64,000 bases of DNA from an uncultured Gammaproteobacteria bacterium (lineage in GTDB: Bacteria > Pseudomonadota > Gammaproteobacteria > Arenicellales > JAANXG01), in NCBI GenBank assembly GCA_947259395.1, contig CAMYMN010000003.1, positions 1 through 64,000 on the forward strand. The letters are read 5' to 3'. Made by a program: the position numbers and the translations under genes. The notes beneath the pieces were generated by a model. That model made no database searches. It saw nothing but the letters and a program-made list of their open reading frames with translations, and was not told the DNA's origin. This document shows, in pieces, positions 25,824 to 33,497 of this stretch; position 1 is the stretch's first letter; each line of letters begins with the position of its first letter.

Positions 25824-26315
25824 ATGAACCAGTTCCTACCGATCATCGCGACGACAGCGCTGCTTGGGTCCGCACTGGTAGGGGGGGTCTTCTTCGCGTT
25901 CTCCAGCTTCGTGATGAAGGCCCTCGCGAGAGCGCCCTCCGCGCAGGGTATCGCTGCGATGCAGTCGATCAACATCGCGGTAATAAACCCCTCGTTCCTC
26001 GGCGCGTTCATGGGAACGGCTGTGTTGTCGCTCGGCGTGGGTGGACTGGCACTGACGGGCTGGAATCACCCCTCGGTGTTGTTGTTCCTGGGCGGCGTGA
26101 TCTCATACTTGGTGGGCACGTTTCTGGTCACAATGCTTGGCAACGTCCCGTTGAACGATCAGCTTGCCGCCGTGCCCGCTACAGACCCCGCGGCCCTTAA
26201 GGTATGGGAGCATTACCTGAACCGATGGACGATGTGGAACCACGTTCGGACGGCCAGCGCCGTGGTTGCTGCACTGCTGTTCAGCCTGGGTTTGATGCAG
26301 AACACGGGCGCGTAA
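25824..26315 (+). CDS. DUF1772 (anthrone-oxygenase-like) membrane protein
   Basis: The ATG follows the upstream stop TAA directly, so translation is coupled. The 163-residue protein has the four-helix DUF1772 pattern: ALLGSALVGGVFFAFSSFVMKAL at the N-terminus, INIAVINPSFLGAFMG, a third helix VLLFLGGVISYLVGTFLVTMLGNVPLND, and a conserved WxHYLNRWTMWNHVRTASAVVAALLFSLGL end. Pairing with an NmrA-like reductase under a TetR repressor is a common arrangement in actinobacteria and proteobacteria and suggests a small-molecule stress response. Confidence 0.9.
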   Translation: MNQFLPIIATTALLGSALVGGVFFAFSSFVMKALARAPSAQGIAAMQSINIAVINPSFLGAFMGTAVLSLGVGGLALTGWNHPSVLLFLGGVISYLVGTFLVTMLGNVPLNDQLAAVPATDPAALKVWEHYLNRWTMWNHVRTASAVVAALLFSLGLMQNTGA

Positions 26316-26321
26316 TTCCGC

Positions 26322-26336
26322 GGAACTCCGGGGACA
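26322..26336 (+). repeat. Left stub of repeat copy 1, split by the IS element
   Basis: GGAACTCCGGGGACA matches the left end of the ~127-bp repeat (GGAATTCCGGGGAC in copy 3) with one or two changes, and the rest of that copy resumes at 27811 beyond the insertion. The stub lies 7 bp after the DUF1772 stop. Confidence 0.7.
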
Positions 26337-26729
26337 CCCATTAGCCGGCCTGTGTCAAGAGCGCGATGAGACGTCTGCCGAGTCTCCAGCATAGCCTGTT
26401 AACGTTAGCCATCGTTGTTACGCTCATCGCACCCGTTATGTCTTTGTCTCTGGCATCGGATCGTAGCGATCCGCACCAGTCACCCATCTGGATCAAGGCA
26501 GGCCCCATCCTTTAGGTGGCCGCCCCTAGTGTGTGCACACGCCACACAATCTTCGGTACCAAACCGTGGCTACTACGCTAATCACAGAAGCCGTGGTTCA
26601 GCGGTCGCTGTCCAGCCCCAGAATCGCTCACGATTTGGGCGAAACGCCACAACGATGGTCGAGCGGGCGGTCCAATCAGTTTACGTGGTTACGCCACTCC
26701 CCAGCCTGGCTCCTCCTGCTCGCCCACAT
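26337..26729 (-). ncRNA. Candidate bridge-RNA region of the IS110-type element
   Basis: IS110-family recombinases use a structured noncoding RNA from one element end to pair with donor and target DNA. This 393-bp noncoding stretch at the transposase 3' side is the only room for it. It contains ATCAGTTTAC (26675-26684), identical over 10 nt to the right junction at 27809-27818, and on the minus strand next to it a GTGG-CGTAA-CCAC hairpin. RNA limits and folding were not computed. Confidence 0.4.
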
Positions 26730-27740
26730 CTAGCTGCCAAACATCAACTTCGCCTCATACGGAGTTTGATGCTTAAGCATCATATAGGTGGCCCTGGCCA
26801 GCTTCCTCGCCACCGCCCGAATCGCAATCGTGCCGTTGTTCTTCACCTTCTTGCGCTCATAAAAGCGTTGTGCCAAAGGCTCATAGCGCACCGCAAAATG
26901 CGCCGCCTCAGAAAATGCCCAGGACAGATACTTATTGCCTGCCTTGGCATTACCCGCCCCCTTCTTTTTGCCATTGCTCAGCCGTTGACTGGCCACACAG
27001 CGACTATACGAAGCAAATTGCCCAGCGCTCGCGAAACGACCAATCTCACCCACCTCCAACACGATCGTCAAACCCAGCACCGGACCAACACCGGTGATGG
27101 TTCGCAAGATGCGAAATGCCTGTGACAACTTCACCGCCTCAAGCGCCGCTCGTTCCAGCTTCCTAACCTCGTCTTGCACCGCCCGCAACACCACCAGCCC
27201 CGCCTGGACCGCTTGCCGGGTATATCCGTCCACTCCACAGGGCTCAAAATCACGCCGGCGTATCGTATTGCCACTGACCCGGACCCCGGTCGAACGCCAA
27301 ATCTGATTTTGGATGCTGATCAGTTGACTGCTGGCCGTGCGCACCAAAAACCCCCGGTGCCGCAACAGATCGCGTACCGCACGCTGCGCCTTCGGGTAGA
27401 TATAACCCTCAGGCAAAATACCCAGCCGCAGTAAATGCGCCAACCAAAACGTATCATGCACGTCATCGCTGTGCTTCAAACCCTCGTATTGCTTCACCGC
27501 TAAGGTGTTGACCAGCTTCGCATGAAAGCCCGCCTCCTGCAGTCCACCCACCAACCAGTACCAGTTAAACGTCGATTCCACCGCAATCCCCACTAGCGTG
27601 TCTTTGAACGGCAACAACGCGCGAAGCGTCAACGACAGATCATTCGCCATACGTCTCTCGTACCTACGCTTATCCTCATCGTCAATCACCACCACAACGT
27701 GGTTATTTGAATGCAAGTCAATTCCGCAGTAATGTGACAT
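26730..27740 (-). CDS. IS110-family transposase (DEDD recombinase)
   Basis: A full-length 336-residue protein. The N-terminal RuvC-like domain starts MSHYCGIDLHSNNHVVVVID (first Asp), has IAVESTFNWYWLV (Glu) and KHSDDVHDTFWLAHLLR (Asp pair). The C-terminal domain has the helix-hairpin-helix segment ITGVGPVLGLTIVLEVG, the FASAGQFASYSRCVASQRLSNGKKKGAGNAKAGNKYLSWAF region that carries the catalytic Ser, and AIRAVARKLARATYMML at the end. No frameshift or missing acidic residue was seen, so the element may be active. Translation starts at ATG 27740 after a GAGGAG site that is buried in a hairpin. Confidence 0.93.
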   Translation of the reverse strand: MSHYCGIDLHSNNHVVVVIDDEDKRRYERRMANDLSLTLRALLPFKDTLVGIAVESTFNWYWLVGGLQEAGFHAKLVNTLAVKQYEGLKHSDDVHDTFWLAHLLRLGILPEGYIYPKAQRAVRDLLRHRGFLVRTASSQLISIQNQIWRSTGVRVSGNTIRRRDFEPCGVDGYTRQAVQAGLVVLRAVQDEVRKLERAALEAVKLSQAFRILRTITGVGPVLGLTIVLEVGEIGRFASAGQFASYSRCVASQRLSNGKKKGAGNAKAGNKYLSWAFSEAAHFAVRYEPLAQRFYERKKVKNNGTIAIRAVARKLARATYMMLKHQTPYEAKLMFGS

Positions 27741-27742
27741 GT

Positions 27743-27797
27743 CAGTCTCCTCATCATTGTTGAGCAGCCAGTTTAACCGCTGGCTGCGAGGAGGCTG
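27743..27797 (-). promoter_or_regulatory. Stem-loop enclosing the transposase ribosome binding site
   Basis: An inner perfect 8-bp stem GCAGCCAG/CTGGCTGC (27764-27771 with 27780-27787, 8-nt loop) is embraced by an outer 10-bp stem (27743-27752 with 27788-27797, one mismatch or wobble). On the minus strand the GAGGAG ribosome site of the transposase is fully inside the outer stem, 6 nt before the ATG. This would damp translation of transcripts reading in from outside. Confidence 0.6.
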
Positions 27798-27812
27798 GCT
27801 AGAGGATTATCA

Positions 27813-27927
27813 GTTTACTTATCTGTGCATAACCTCGGCGCCGGCTTACTCGCCTATCACTGACGCAGATCGATTTAAGGAAAATACGCCCAACATATCC
27901 ACAGATAAGTATACCGTCCCTGGAACT
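27813..27927 (+). repeat. ~127-bp repeat, copy 1 (right portion)
   Basis: Shares GTTTACTTAT, the consensus DnaA-box-like TGTGCATAA (27824-27832), ACCTCGGCG, CTATCACTGACGCAGATCGA and ATCCACAGATAAGTATAC...GTCCCTGGAA with copies 2 and 3. Its left end is separated from it by the IS110-type element and survives at 26322-26336. Confidence 0.9.
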
Positions 27928-28003
27928 GACACACACAGTCAAACAATTGTTTCCATTTCCAGTGATTGCCCGGAGGTGACCGGGGTCCTTCAACGGATTA
28001 ATT

Positions 28004-28909
28004 TCAACCCATGCGGGAAAGCGTATCTTCTATGGTCCGTGGATTTATGTCCAGCTCACGAAATGTTCCATGACCGGGGCCCACAACATTATCGTCGCTC
28101 ATTAAAATAATCTGATCGCGTGTTAGGGGTGGATTCGGAAGCAGTGCGCTTCCCACAGCCAGCACTTTCCAAATTAGGAACGGTACTGGAAGGAACAAAC
28201 GACGTTGTTTCAGATGAGTGACAATGGTTTTGAGTAACTCACGGTAGGTGTATATTCGAGGACCGCCCAGTTCGTAGGTCCTCCCTTGCAGACGTGCATT
28301 CCCAAGTACGCGCACAACGGCTTCAGCCACATCCGCAACATAGACGGGTTGCAATCGCGTGGTACCGTTCCCAAAAAGTGGTACAACTGGCATAAAACGG
28401 GCAAGCTTTAGCAGAGTACTAAGAAAAGCGTCGTTGGGTCCGAACAGTACGCTTGGCCGCAAGATTACGGCATTTGGTGCCGCATCCCGGACCGCCTGTT
28501 CTCCCGCCGCACGGGCCGCAACGTAGCGAGATTCTGAGCCGAGATCGGCTCCAATGCCAGAAATATGTACCAAACATGCGCCTATTTCTGCTGACTGCAC
28601 AGCTACTTCTCGTGCGCCTATAACGTGGACCGCAGGAAAACTGGTCGTACTTGTTTCTACGTATAAACCCACGGTATTTACGACCCTGTCCGCCCCCTGC
28701 AAGGCGCGGTTTATAGACTTAACGTCGGTTACATCGGCTTGTATTTGCTGGATCGTGTCGTCCATGTCCTGAAACAAATTCGTTTTAGGGTGACGCACCG
28801 CCACTCGCACGCGGCAACCTTTTTGCACCAAGTGGTGGACGACACATCGCCCTAGATAACCTGTCCCACCAAAAACCGTTACTCTGTTGCCTGATGGATT
28901 ACCTGACAC
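28004..28909 (-). CDS. NAD(P)-binding atypical SDR, complex I NDUFA9-like
   Basis: The 301-residue protein starts VTVFGGTGYLGRCVVHHLVQKG with the GGxGxxG motif, then RVRVAVRHP, ADVTDVKSINRALQGADRVVNTVGLY, SRYVAARAAGEQAVRDAAPNAVILRPSVLFGPNDAFL and the hallmark PVYVADVAEAVVRVL. This is the layout of the NDUFA9-like family of atypical short-chain reductases, thought to bind NADPH and stabilise quinone-linked complexes. Start is GTG 28909. It lies between copies 1 and 2 of the repeat and is monocistronic. Confidence 0.88.
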   Translation of the reverse strand: MSGNPSGNRVTVFGGTGYLGRCVVHHLVQKGCRVRVAVRHPKTNLFQDMDDTIQQIQADVTDVKSINRALQGADRVVNTVGLYVETSTTSFPAVHVIGAREVAVQSAEIGACLVHISGIGADLGSESRYVAARAAGEQAVRDAAPNAVILRPSVLFGPNDAFLSTLLKLARFMPVVPLFGNGTTRLQPVYVADVAEAVVRVLGNARLQGRTYELGGPRIYTYRELLKTIVTHLKQRRLFLPVPFLIWKVLAVGSALLPNPPLTRDQIILMSDDNVVGPGHGTFRELDINPRTIEDTLSRMG

Positions 28910-29088
28910 GGGAACTCAAAGAAACCGATATTGTTTTAGGAGCGTGGTTGTCATCCTGACAATTAGTGATCAGATATTAATACAACATTTACCCGATATA
29001 GAATAACCGAAATGGATCGGTAAGCGTCGATTGGGCCTGATACATAGTTGAGGTTCTTTACGGAAAAATGGAGGAACCCACGTACCCA

Positions 29089-29215
29089 AATTCCGGGGAC
29101 TTTACTTATATTTGTGCATAACCTCGGCGACAGTTTACTCACCTATCACTGACGCAAGTCGATCTAGGAAAATACTCCCAACATATCAACAGATAGGTAT
29201 ACTGTCCCTGGAATT
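29089..29215 (+). repeat. ~127-bp repeat, copy 2
   Basis: Runs from AATTCCGGGGAC (29089) to GTCCCTGGAATT (ends 29215). The two ends are imperfect inverted repeats: the right end read backwards is AATTCCAGGGACAGTATACT. It contains TGTGCATAA at 29113-29121. A second partial right end (AGATAAGTATTCTGTCCCTAGAATT) follows at 29227-29251, so the right terminus is duplicated here. Confidence 0.92.
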
Positions 29216-29322
29216 GACTGTCCCAGAGATAAGTATTCTGTCCCTAGAATTGACTGGAATTGAGCGATCTTGTTTCGCAAACGATCTCTCCAAGGCGAGA
29301 CCGAATGCCAAGATCGCCGCTA

Positions 29323-29583
29323 CTATGCGGGCATCTCCGGGGCTTCCGGTACCGGTGCGAAACTGGTGGCCTCGAATCGATAAAAACCTTGGTGCTCAAT
29401 TGAGTTCTTGGCCAGTGTCTCATCAAATGCCGCCCGAGACGCTCCCATTTCGGCGTATTCACCGACCTTTTCGACCTCACCACCACTGGGGCACATCGCG
29501 CCCTCTATATCTTCCGTGTGTTGTGGATCGGTGACTATGAAGTAATCGGGATCTTTGGTGCAGCGGTAGACGATGAACTTCAT
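29323..29583 (-). CDS. Small conserved-looking hypothetical protein
   Basis: An 86-residue soluble protein, MKFIVYRCTKDPDYFIVTD at the start, with a single Cys near each of residues 8 and 31 and a C-terminal Pro/Glu-rich end (APVPEAPEMPA). ATG 29583 is the natural start. Predicted as a small alpha/beta protein. I have seen similar short proteins annotated only as hypothetical; no function is known. It lies between repeat copies 2 and 3. Confidence 0.65.
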   Translation of the reverse strand: MKFIVYRCTKDPDYFIVTDPQHTEDIEGAMCPSGGEVEKVGEYAEMGASRAAFDETLAKNSIEHQGFYRFEATSFAPVPEAPEMPA

Positions 29584-29725
29584 GACGTGTCCTCATAATA
29601 TAGACGAGTTTGCACGCACAGCTTGACCGGTAGAACGCGAGACGTCCATGACACGGATCAAGCACAAGCGTCATCGTCCTCGAAATACCGGTACAACCAG
29701 GCAACACAGGTTGCCCGATTTCCGG

Positions 29726-29851
29726 AATTCCGGGGACTTTACTTATTTGTGCATAACCTCGGCGACGGTTTACTCACTTATCACGGACGCGGATCGATTT
29801 AATGAAAAAACTCCCAACATATCCACAGATAAGTATACTGTCCCTGGAATT
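29726..29851 (+). repeat. ~127-bp repeat, copy 3
   Basis: Runs from AATTCCGGGGAC to GTCCCTGGAATT with the same internal blocks as copy 2, including TGTGCATAA at 29748-29756 and ATATCCACAGATAAG on the right. It is the best uninterrupted reference for the target of the IS110-type insertion. Confidence 0.92.
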
Positions 29852-30021
29852 GACCGACTTGGAATTGACGGGGCATAGAAGACGTAAACGAAATCACTTA
29901 TGTTACCGAGGTAAAACCAATGGGTCGGACGCGGTCGTCTGTGTTCTGACGCTCTCTGGCAGATTAAGTGGTTCCGATTCAGACTCAGGTCTGCTTGTCA
30001 CTGCCGTTGCGGTTGATTCTG

Positions 30022-31521
30022 TTACCGGCGTTTCGTCTTCGAAGCCGGTGTGGCCCGGTTATAGGACCAATCACGCAGCTGCTTGATCTGTTCGTGCATG
30101 GTTTCAGAAAGCGGTACCATCTGGCTGCTGTTGCGGGAGATGTCGCGCTGCGTAAACGTTCTTTTTGCCGAGAATGCATCGACACGCGCCGCCTTGACCG
30201 CCTGCTCGATTTCGGCGCCCGATCGACCCTGGGTGAGCGTTGCTAGGACACCCATATCGAAATCTTCTAATCTCCCCCCGTTCCGTTCGATGTGGATGCG
30301 AAAGATTTGTTCCCGCTCCTGTTCTGTCGGCAGGTCCAAAAAAAACAGTTGATCAAAACGGCCTTTCCTTATCATTTCAGCCGGTAGTCTACGAATCCTA
30401 TTAGCAGTTGCGGCAACGAAAACCGAGGCCGGCTTTTCCTGCATCCACGTTAGGAAACTCGAGAAGATATTGATATTGCCTCGGGTCGTAGACTCGTCAT
30501 CATAACCAAACGCGTTTTCGATTTCATCGATCCACAACACCACCGGTGAGACGCTTTCTGCAACGCGGATGGCGCGATCAAAGGCGAACTCCGCTGGCCC
30601 ATAGACGCCCGAAAGGATCAAGTTCATATCGAGCCGGACGAGTTGTACGTCCCATGCCGCCGCGATGGTTTTTGCGGCAAGACTCTTTCCACAACCGCTT
30701 ACTCCCATGAACAGAACACCGGACGGCAACGGTATTCCTGCATCATGAGCTTCTCTCGTAAACAGATGACTGCGTGCCAGCACCCATTCCTTGAGATTCT
30801 CGAGTCCACCTATCTGGTCCATATCAAATCTATGTGGTACGACTCTGAGGCAGCTTTCCTTGAGCAACAGCTGAGCTTTTTCCTCGTAGATCTCTTCGAG
30901 TGCCTCTTCCAAGCCAAGCTTTTTTTCATTGATCAAACGCAGAACCAGATGTCTCACTTCATTTAACGCCATGCCCCGCATCGCTGATGCACACTTGAAG
31001 ATCCAGTCATCTGGAATCGTCTCCGCGAGTTTTGTTTCCTTCGTTACTCGCGTGAAGTATTCAAAGATTTCTTGGTCGGTGGGTAAACCAACCTCGATCA
31101 AAAACACCTCCTTTTTGAGTTCGTCGGGAATGTGCGTTATCGGGTGGGAAAATACAATATATGTATCGTGATGTTTCAATTGGTGGTATAGGTCTCGGAG
31201 TGTGCGCACCAACGATTTATCATCTTCTAAATAGGCGGGCAGATCCTTCATGTAGTACACCGCATCATTGTTTGCGGACGCGATGTGCTGCAGTGCCGCC
31301 TGAGGATCTCTTAAATCGTCTAGGTTCTTATCTTTGGTATGAAATCCGCGTGCAGCAGTCCAAAGTACGACTTGCCGCTTGTCTTGATAGTGGGACTCCG
31401 AGACTGATTGCAACATCTGCTCAAGACGTTCCTCCTCCCAACTGACTAGGTAGATCAAAGAGTACCGGGACGAGACCGCCCTCGCAATTTCCTTCGTAGC
31501 TGATTTAACGGGTTCCCACAT
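30022..31521 (-). CDS. AAA-family ATPase, Ycf46-type
   Basis: A 499-residue protein. Residues 1-210 are the Ycf46-type N-terminal part that resembles an inactive ATPase domain (SRYSLIYLVSWEEERLEQML, VVLWTAARGF, YIVFSHPITHIPDEL). The AAA domain follows with DQIGGLENLKEWV, Walker A GVSGCGKS at 273-280, Walker B VVLWIDEIENAF at 327-338, the sensor ATANRIRRLPAEMIRKGRFDQLFFLDLPT and the C-terminal alpha domain. Ycf46 proteins are linked to photosynthesis or CO2-uptake control in cyanobacteria; their role in proteobacteria is unknown. Start ATG 31521. It has no obvious operon partner and lies after a palindrome at 31673. Confidence 0.9.
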   Translation of the reverse strand: MWEPVKSATKEIARAVSSRYSLIYLVSWEEERLEQMLQSVSESHYQDKRQVVLWTAARGFHTKDKNLDDLRDPQAALQHIASANNDAVYYMKDLPAYLEDDKSLVRTLRDLYHQLKHHDTYIVFSHPITHIPDELKKEVFLIEVGLPTDQEIFEYFTRVTKETKLAETIPDDWIFKCASAMRGMALNEVRHLVLRLINEKKLGLEEALEEIYEEKAQLLLKESCLRVVPHRFDMDQIGGLENLKEWVLARSHLFTREAHDAGIPLPSGVLFMGVSGCGKSLAAKTIAAAWDVQLVRLDMNLILSGVYGPAEFAFDRAIRVAESVSPVVLWIDEIENAFGYDDESTTRGNINIFSSFLTWMQEKPASVFVAATANRIRRLPAEMIRKGRFDQLFFLDLPTEQEREQIFRIHIERNGGRLEDFDMGVLATLTQGRSGAEIEQAVKAARVDAFSAKRTFTQRDISRNSSQMVPLSETMHEQIKQLRDWSYNRATPASKTKRR

Positions 31522-31672
31522 AAGTCAATAACGGTCCTCCCAAAGCCAGGATGGTTCGGTAAAGGCAATAAAACCTTGATTCTAAAACGTCGTGTGCAGG
31601 ATCTTTGTTCGTTAGCTAACGAGTATAGCCCAGATCGAAACGCATAATATTTCAATCCACGGCAACATCGAT

Positions 31673-31694
31673 CATTACTTTTACAAAAGTAATG
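31673..31694. promoter_or_regulatory. 22-bp palindrome upstream of the AAA ATPase gene
   Basis: CATTACTTTT - AC - AAAAGTAATG are perfect 10-bp arms around two bases. It lies 152 bp before the ATPase start and 126 bp past the end of the broken sulfotransferase gene. An AT-rich symmetric site like this could be an operator or a bidirectional terminator stem; the run of Ts inside the arms allows either. Confidence 0.45.
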
Positions 31695-31819
31695 TCACGG
31701 TTTTCTGAATTATGTGACAAACGCGGCATTGATAACAGGTGACGGCTCAGATAGTTTCAGATGCGGTCGCGGTGTTGCTGCCAGTCACGGCCACTTGCTT
31801 GTGCATGAATGCTTGACGC

Positions 31820-32518
31820 TCAGGCGTTTTCCGCATGCCAAAGTTCAGGCTCGATGAACCTTTGTACCTGTTTCATTCTAAACTCAAGGCCGCAAAATTC
31901 AATCAGTGAGCAAAATTCATCAAGACCATCGTCCATGGCTCTGTCTGGCCAGAATTCGAACACATTTTTTACGGATGACTGAATCTCCGCTAGTTTTTGC
32001 AGGTGAATGTCCAACCACATCTTCTAGCCATTCCTATCTTTGAATCTGGTCATAAATGGGGCACACGCACAGGAATCGCAGATTTTTTCTGAATCGCGCC
32101 GCACCAGCACCCATCTCGCAGTAGGGAACAATGCAGCAAACACTGGCCAAATCAATAACAGCTTTGGTTGTTTCAACATCCAGGGTCTGGTTGGGGTATA
32201 ACCTTGATCGAGGAGTATGGTTCGGATACGGGTGCGCATTCGCGTCAACGCTGACCCCGCACTGATCTCATCTACGATAGGCTGTGTGCGTGGCAACGGC
32301 CATTGTCCCAAAGGATCAAGTGCGCGCTGTCGCAAAAACGACCTGATCAACTCACTCATCTCCAGGTTTTCATAATATCCTTTGGGGTTGAATTTATTGG
32401 GGCCCGCCATCAGGCCACCCCATGCGCCACAAATGTGCACCACGCCCGCCGTTACGCTGGTGCCAGACCTTGGCGCTCCGGTGATCAGGAAGGGGCTATT
32501 GAGAAAGTTTACCGTCAT
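31820..32518 (-). pseudogene. Sulfotransferase-family gene interrupted by an amber codon
   Basis: The first 164 codons encode a sulfotransferase N-terminus with the PAPS loop FLITGAPRSGTSVTAG, a CYYENLEM-like segment (GYYENLEMSELIRSF) and WVLVRRDSEKICDSCACAPFMTRF. TAG at 32026-32024 then interrupts the frame; the same frame continues with KMWLDIHLQKLAEIQSSVKNVFEFWPDRAMDD...FIEPELWH, which is the expected rest of the domain. One base change (TGG to TAG, a Trp fits the position) would explain it. It is either a recent pseudogene or an amber read-through. It is divergent from the unknown gene at 32641. Confidence 0.8.
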
Positions 32519-32640
32519 ATTAGGTATTACTGGCTGACTACTTGCTTATCACCGTGATGAAACGTGGATGAATTTTGCCTGTCTTTCCGTCACATCTCTA
32601 TATTGCATGACCTACGACAATCAGTACATTGAGGTCGTGT

Positions 32641-33399
32641 ATGTATAGTCCAATTCAAGTCAGGTCACTGTTACGTCACGCGACTTTAATTGTGTATTAC
32701 TGGGTCCGTGGCGATATACCGCGAACCGCGAAAACGCTGCTGCCGTTGTTTACCGGAATAAGAATCACCGGGGATGGACTCATCATTTGTGAGTATGCAC
32801 ATGCGCACCTTCGACGAGTTCTCGATGTGTTGTATGTCAGAGAGCAAGGAGAGACAACATGGGCACCACGTTACGGGCGCAGTATCGCTCTGGACCGACT
32901 CAAATTAAGCGGGGCAGTCGCTATCATAGGCAAGGGTCCGGATTTGGACAAGCTGACCCGAGATACTCTCGACCAATTCGATGCAGTGATCTGTATCAAT
33001 CAGTCAATCCACAAGGTAGAGCGATTGAAAACGCGAACTTCCGTGTATTCGATCCAGTCCGACATGAGACTAAAAGATATGTGTAAGCCGAGCCAGGGGA
33101 AACTGATTGTTAGCTTGTTCGCTGCTCATTTTTATAAAAAATTCGATGACAAGTATGTATTTCGATTGAATGAATTGGATATCGATAGGATTTGCACGGC
33201 CGCCTTTGCGGTGGAATTGGCTAGAAAAGCCGGGGCTGAAAGGTTTAAGATGTTCGCATTCAATGCGGTAACTCAGAACAACTTTGAATATGCGAGATGC
33301 ATCGGAGAGCAGCCGGCCGATACCCGACACTGGCATCGTCATAAAGCGATGATAGAAAAAGCCGCTCATGACGTAACAATAGATTGGGTCCTATTATGA
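32641..33399 (+). CDS. Unknown protein with a GT42/DUF115-like nucleotide-sugar fold signature
   Basis: A 252-residue protein. The centre reads AVAIIGKGPDLDKLTRDTLDQFDAVICINQSIHKVERLKT, resembling the start of bacterial sialyltransferase-like and DUF115 domains (G-x-GPSL...N), and later CTAAFAVELARKAGAERFKMFAFNAV and a DTRHWHRHKAMIEKA end where such proteins hold catalytic His. No signal peptide. Start ATG 32641 has GAGG 7 bp upstream. Its divergent partner is a sulfotransferase, so both may belong to surface-glycan decoration. The family call is tentative. Confidence 0.55.
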   Translation: MYSPIQVRSLLRHATLIVYYWVRGDIPRTAKTLLPLFTGIRITGDGLIICEYAHAHLRRVLDVLYVREQGETTWAPRYGRSIALDRLKLSGAVAIIGKGPDLDKLTRDTLDQFDAVICINQSIHKVERLKTRTSVYSIQSDMRLKDMCKPSQGKLIVSLFAAHFYKKFDDKYVFRLNELDIDRICTAAFAVELARKAGAERFKMFAFNAVTQNNFEYARCIGEQPADTRHWHRHKAMIEKAAHDVTIDWVLL

Positions 33400-33497
33400 T
33401 GGCCCATTGCGATATGCGAATCGAGCGGCATGTTAAGTGGACCACTAGTCGATGGTGTCGTAGAGGGCGGATAAAGCGGATAAACGGGATGTAGCTA

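Larger units (their letters stand above)
26337..27810 (-). mobile_element. IS110-family insertion sequence inserted in a repeat
   Basis: The limits are inferred by comparing the flanks with uninterrupted repeat copies at 29089 and 29726. The left flank matches through GGGGACA (ending 26336) and the right flank resumes with CAGTTTACTTAT (from 27811), so a 2-bp core CA is shared by both junctions; one element plus core is 1476 bp. Short subterminal inverted repeats are visible: TAGCCGGCC (26342-26350) and GGCTGGCTA (27793-27801), 8 of 9 paired. The transposase is complete; a 394-bp noncoding region lies 3' of it and only 70 bp lie 5'. Long noncoding DNA on the 3' side fits the IS1111-type subgroup. 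Confidence 0.8.

Noticed and set aside
27813-29851. DnaA-box-like sites considered as a replication origin
   Set aside because: Boxes belong to a dispersed repeat, and no dnaA, dnaN, parA or other origin-linked gene is present.
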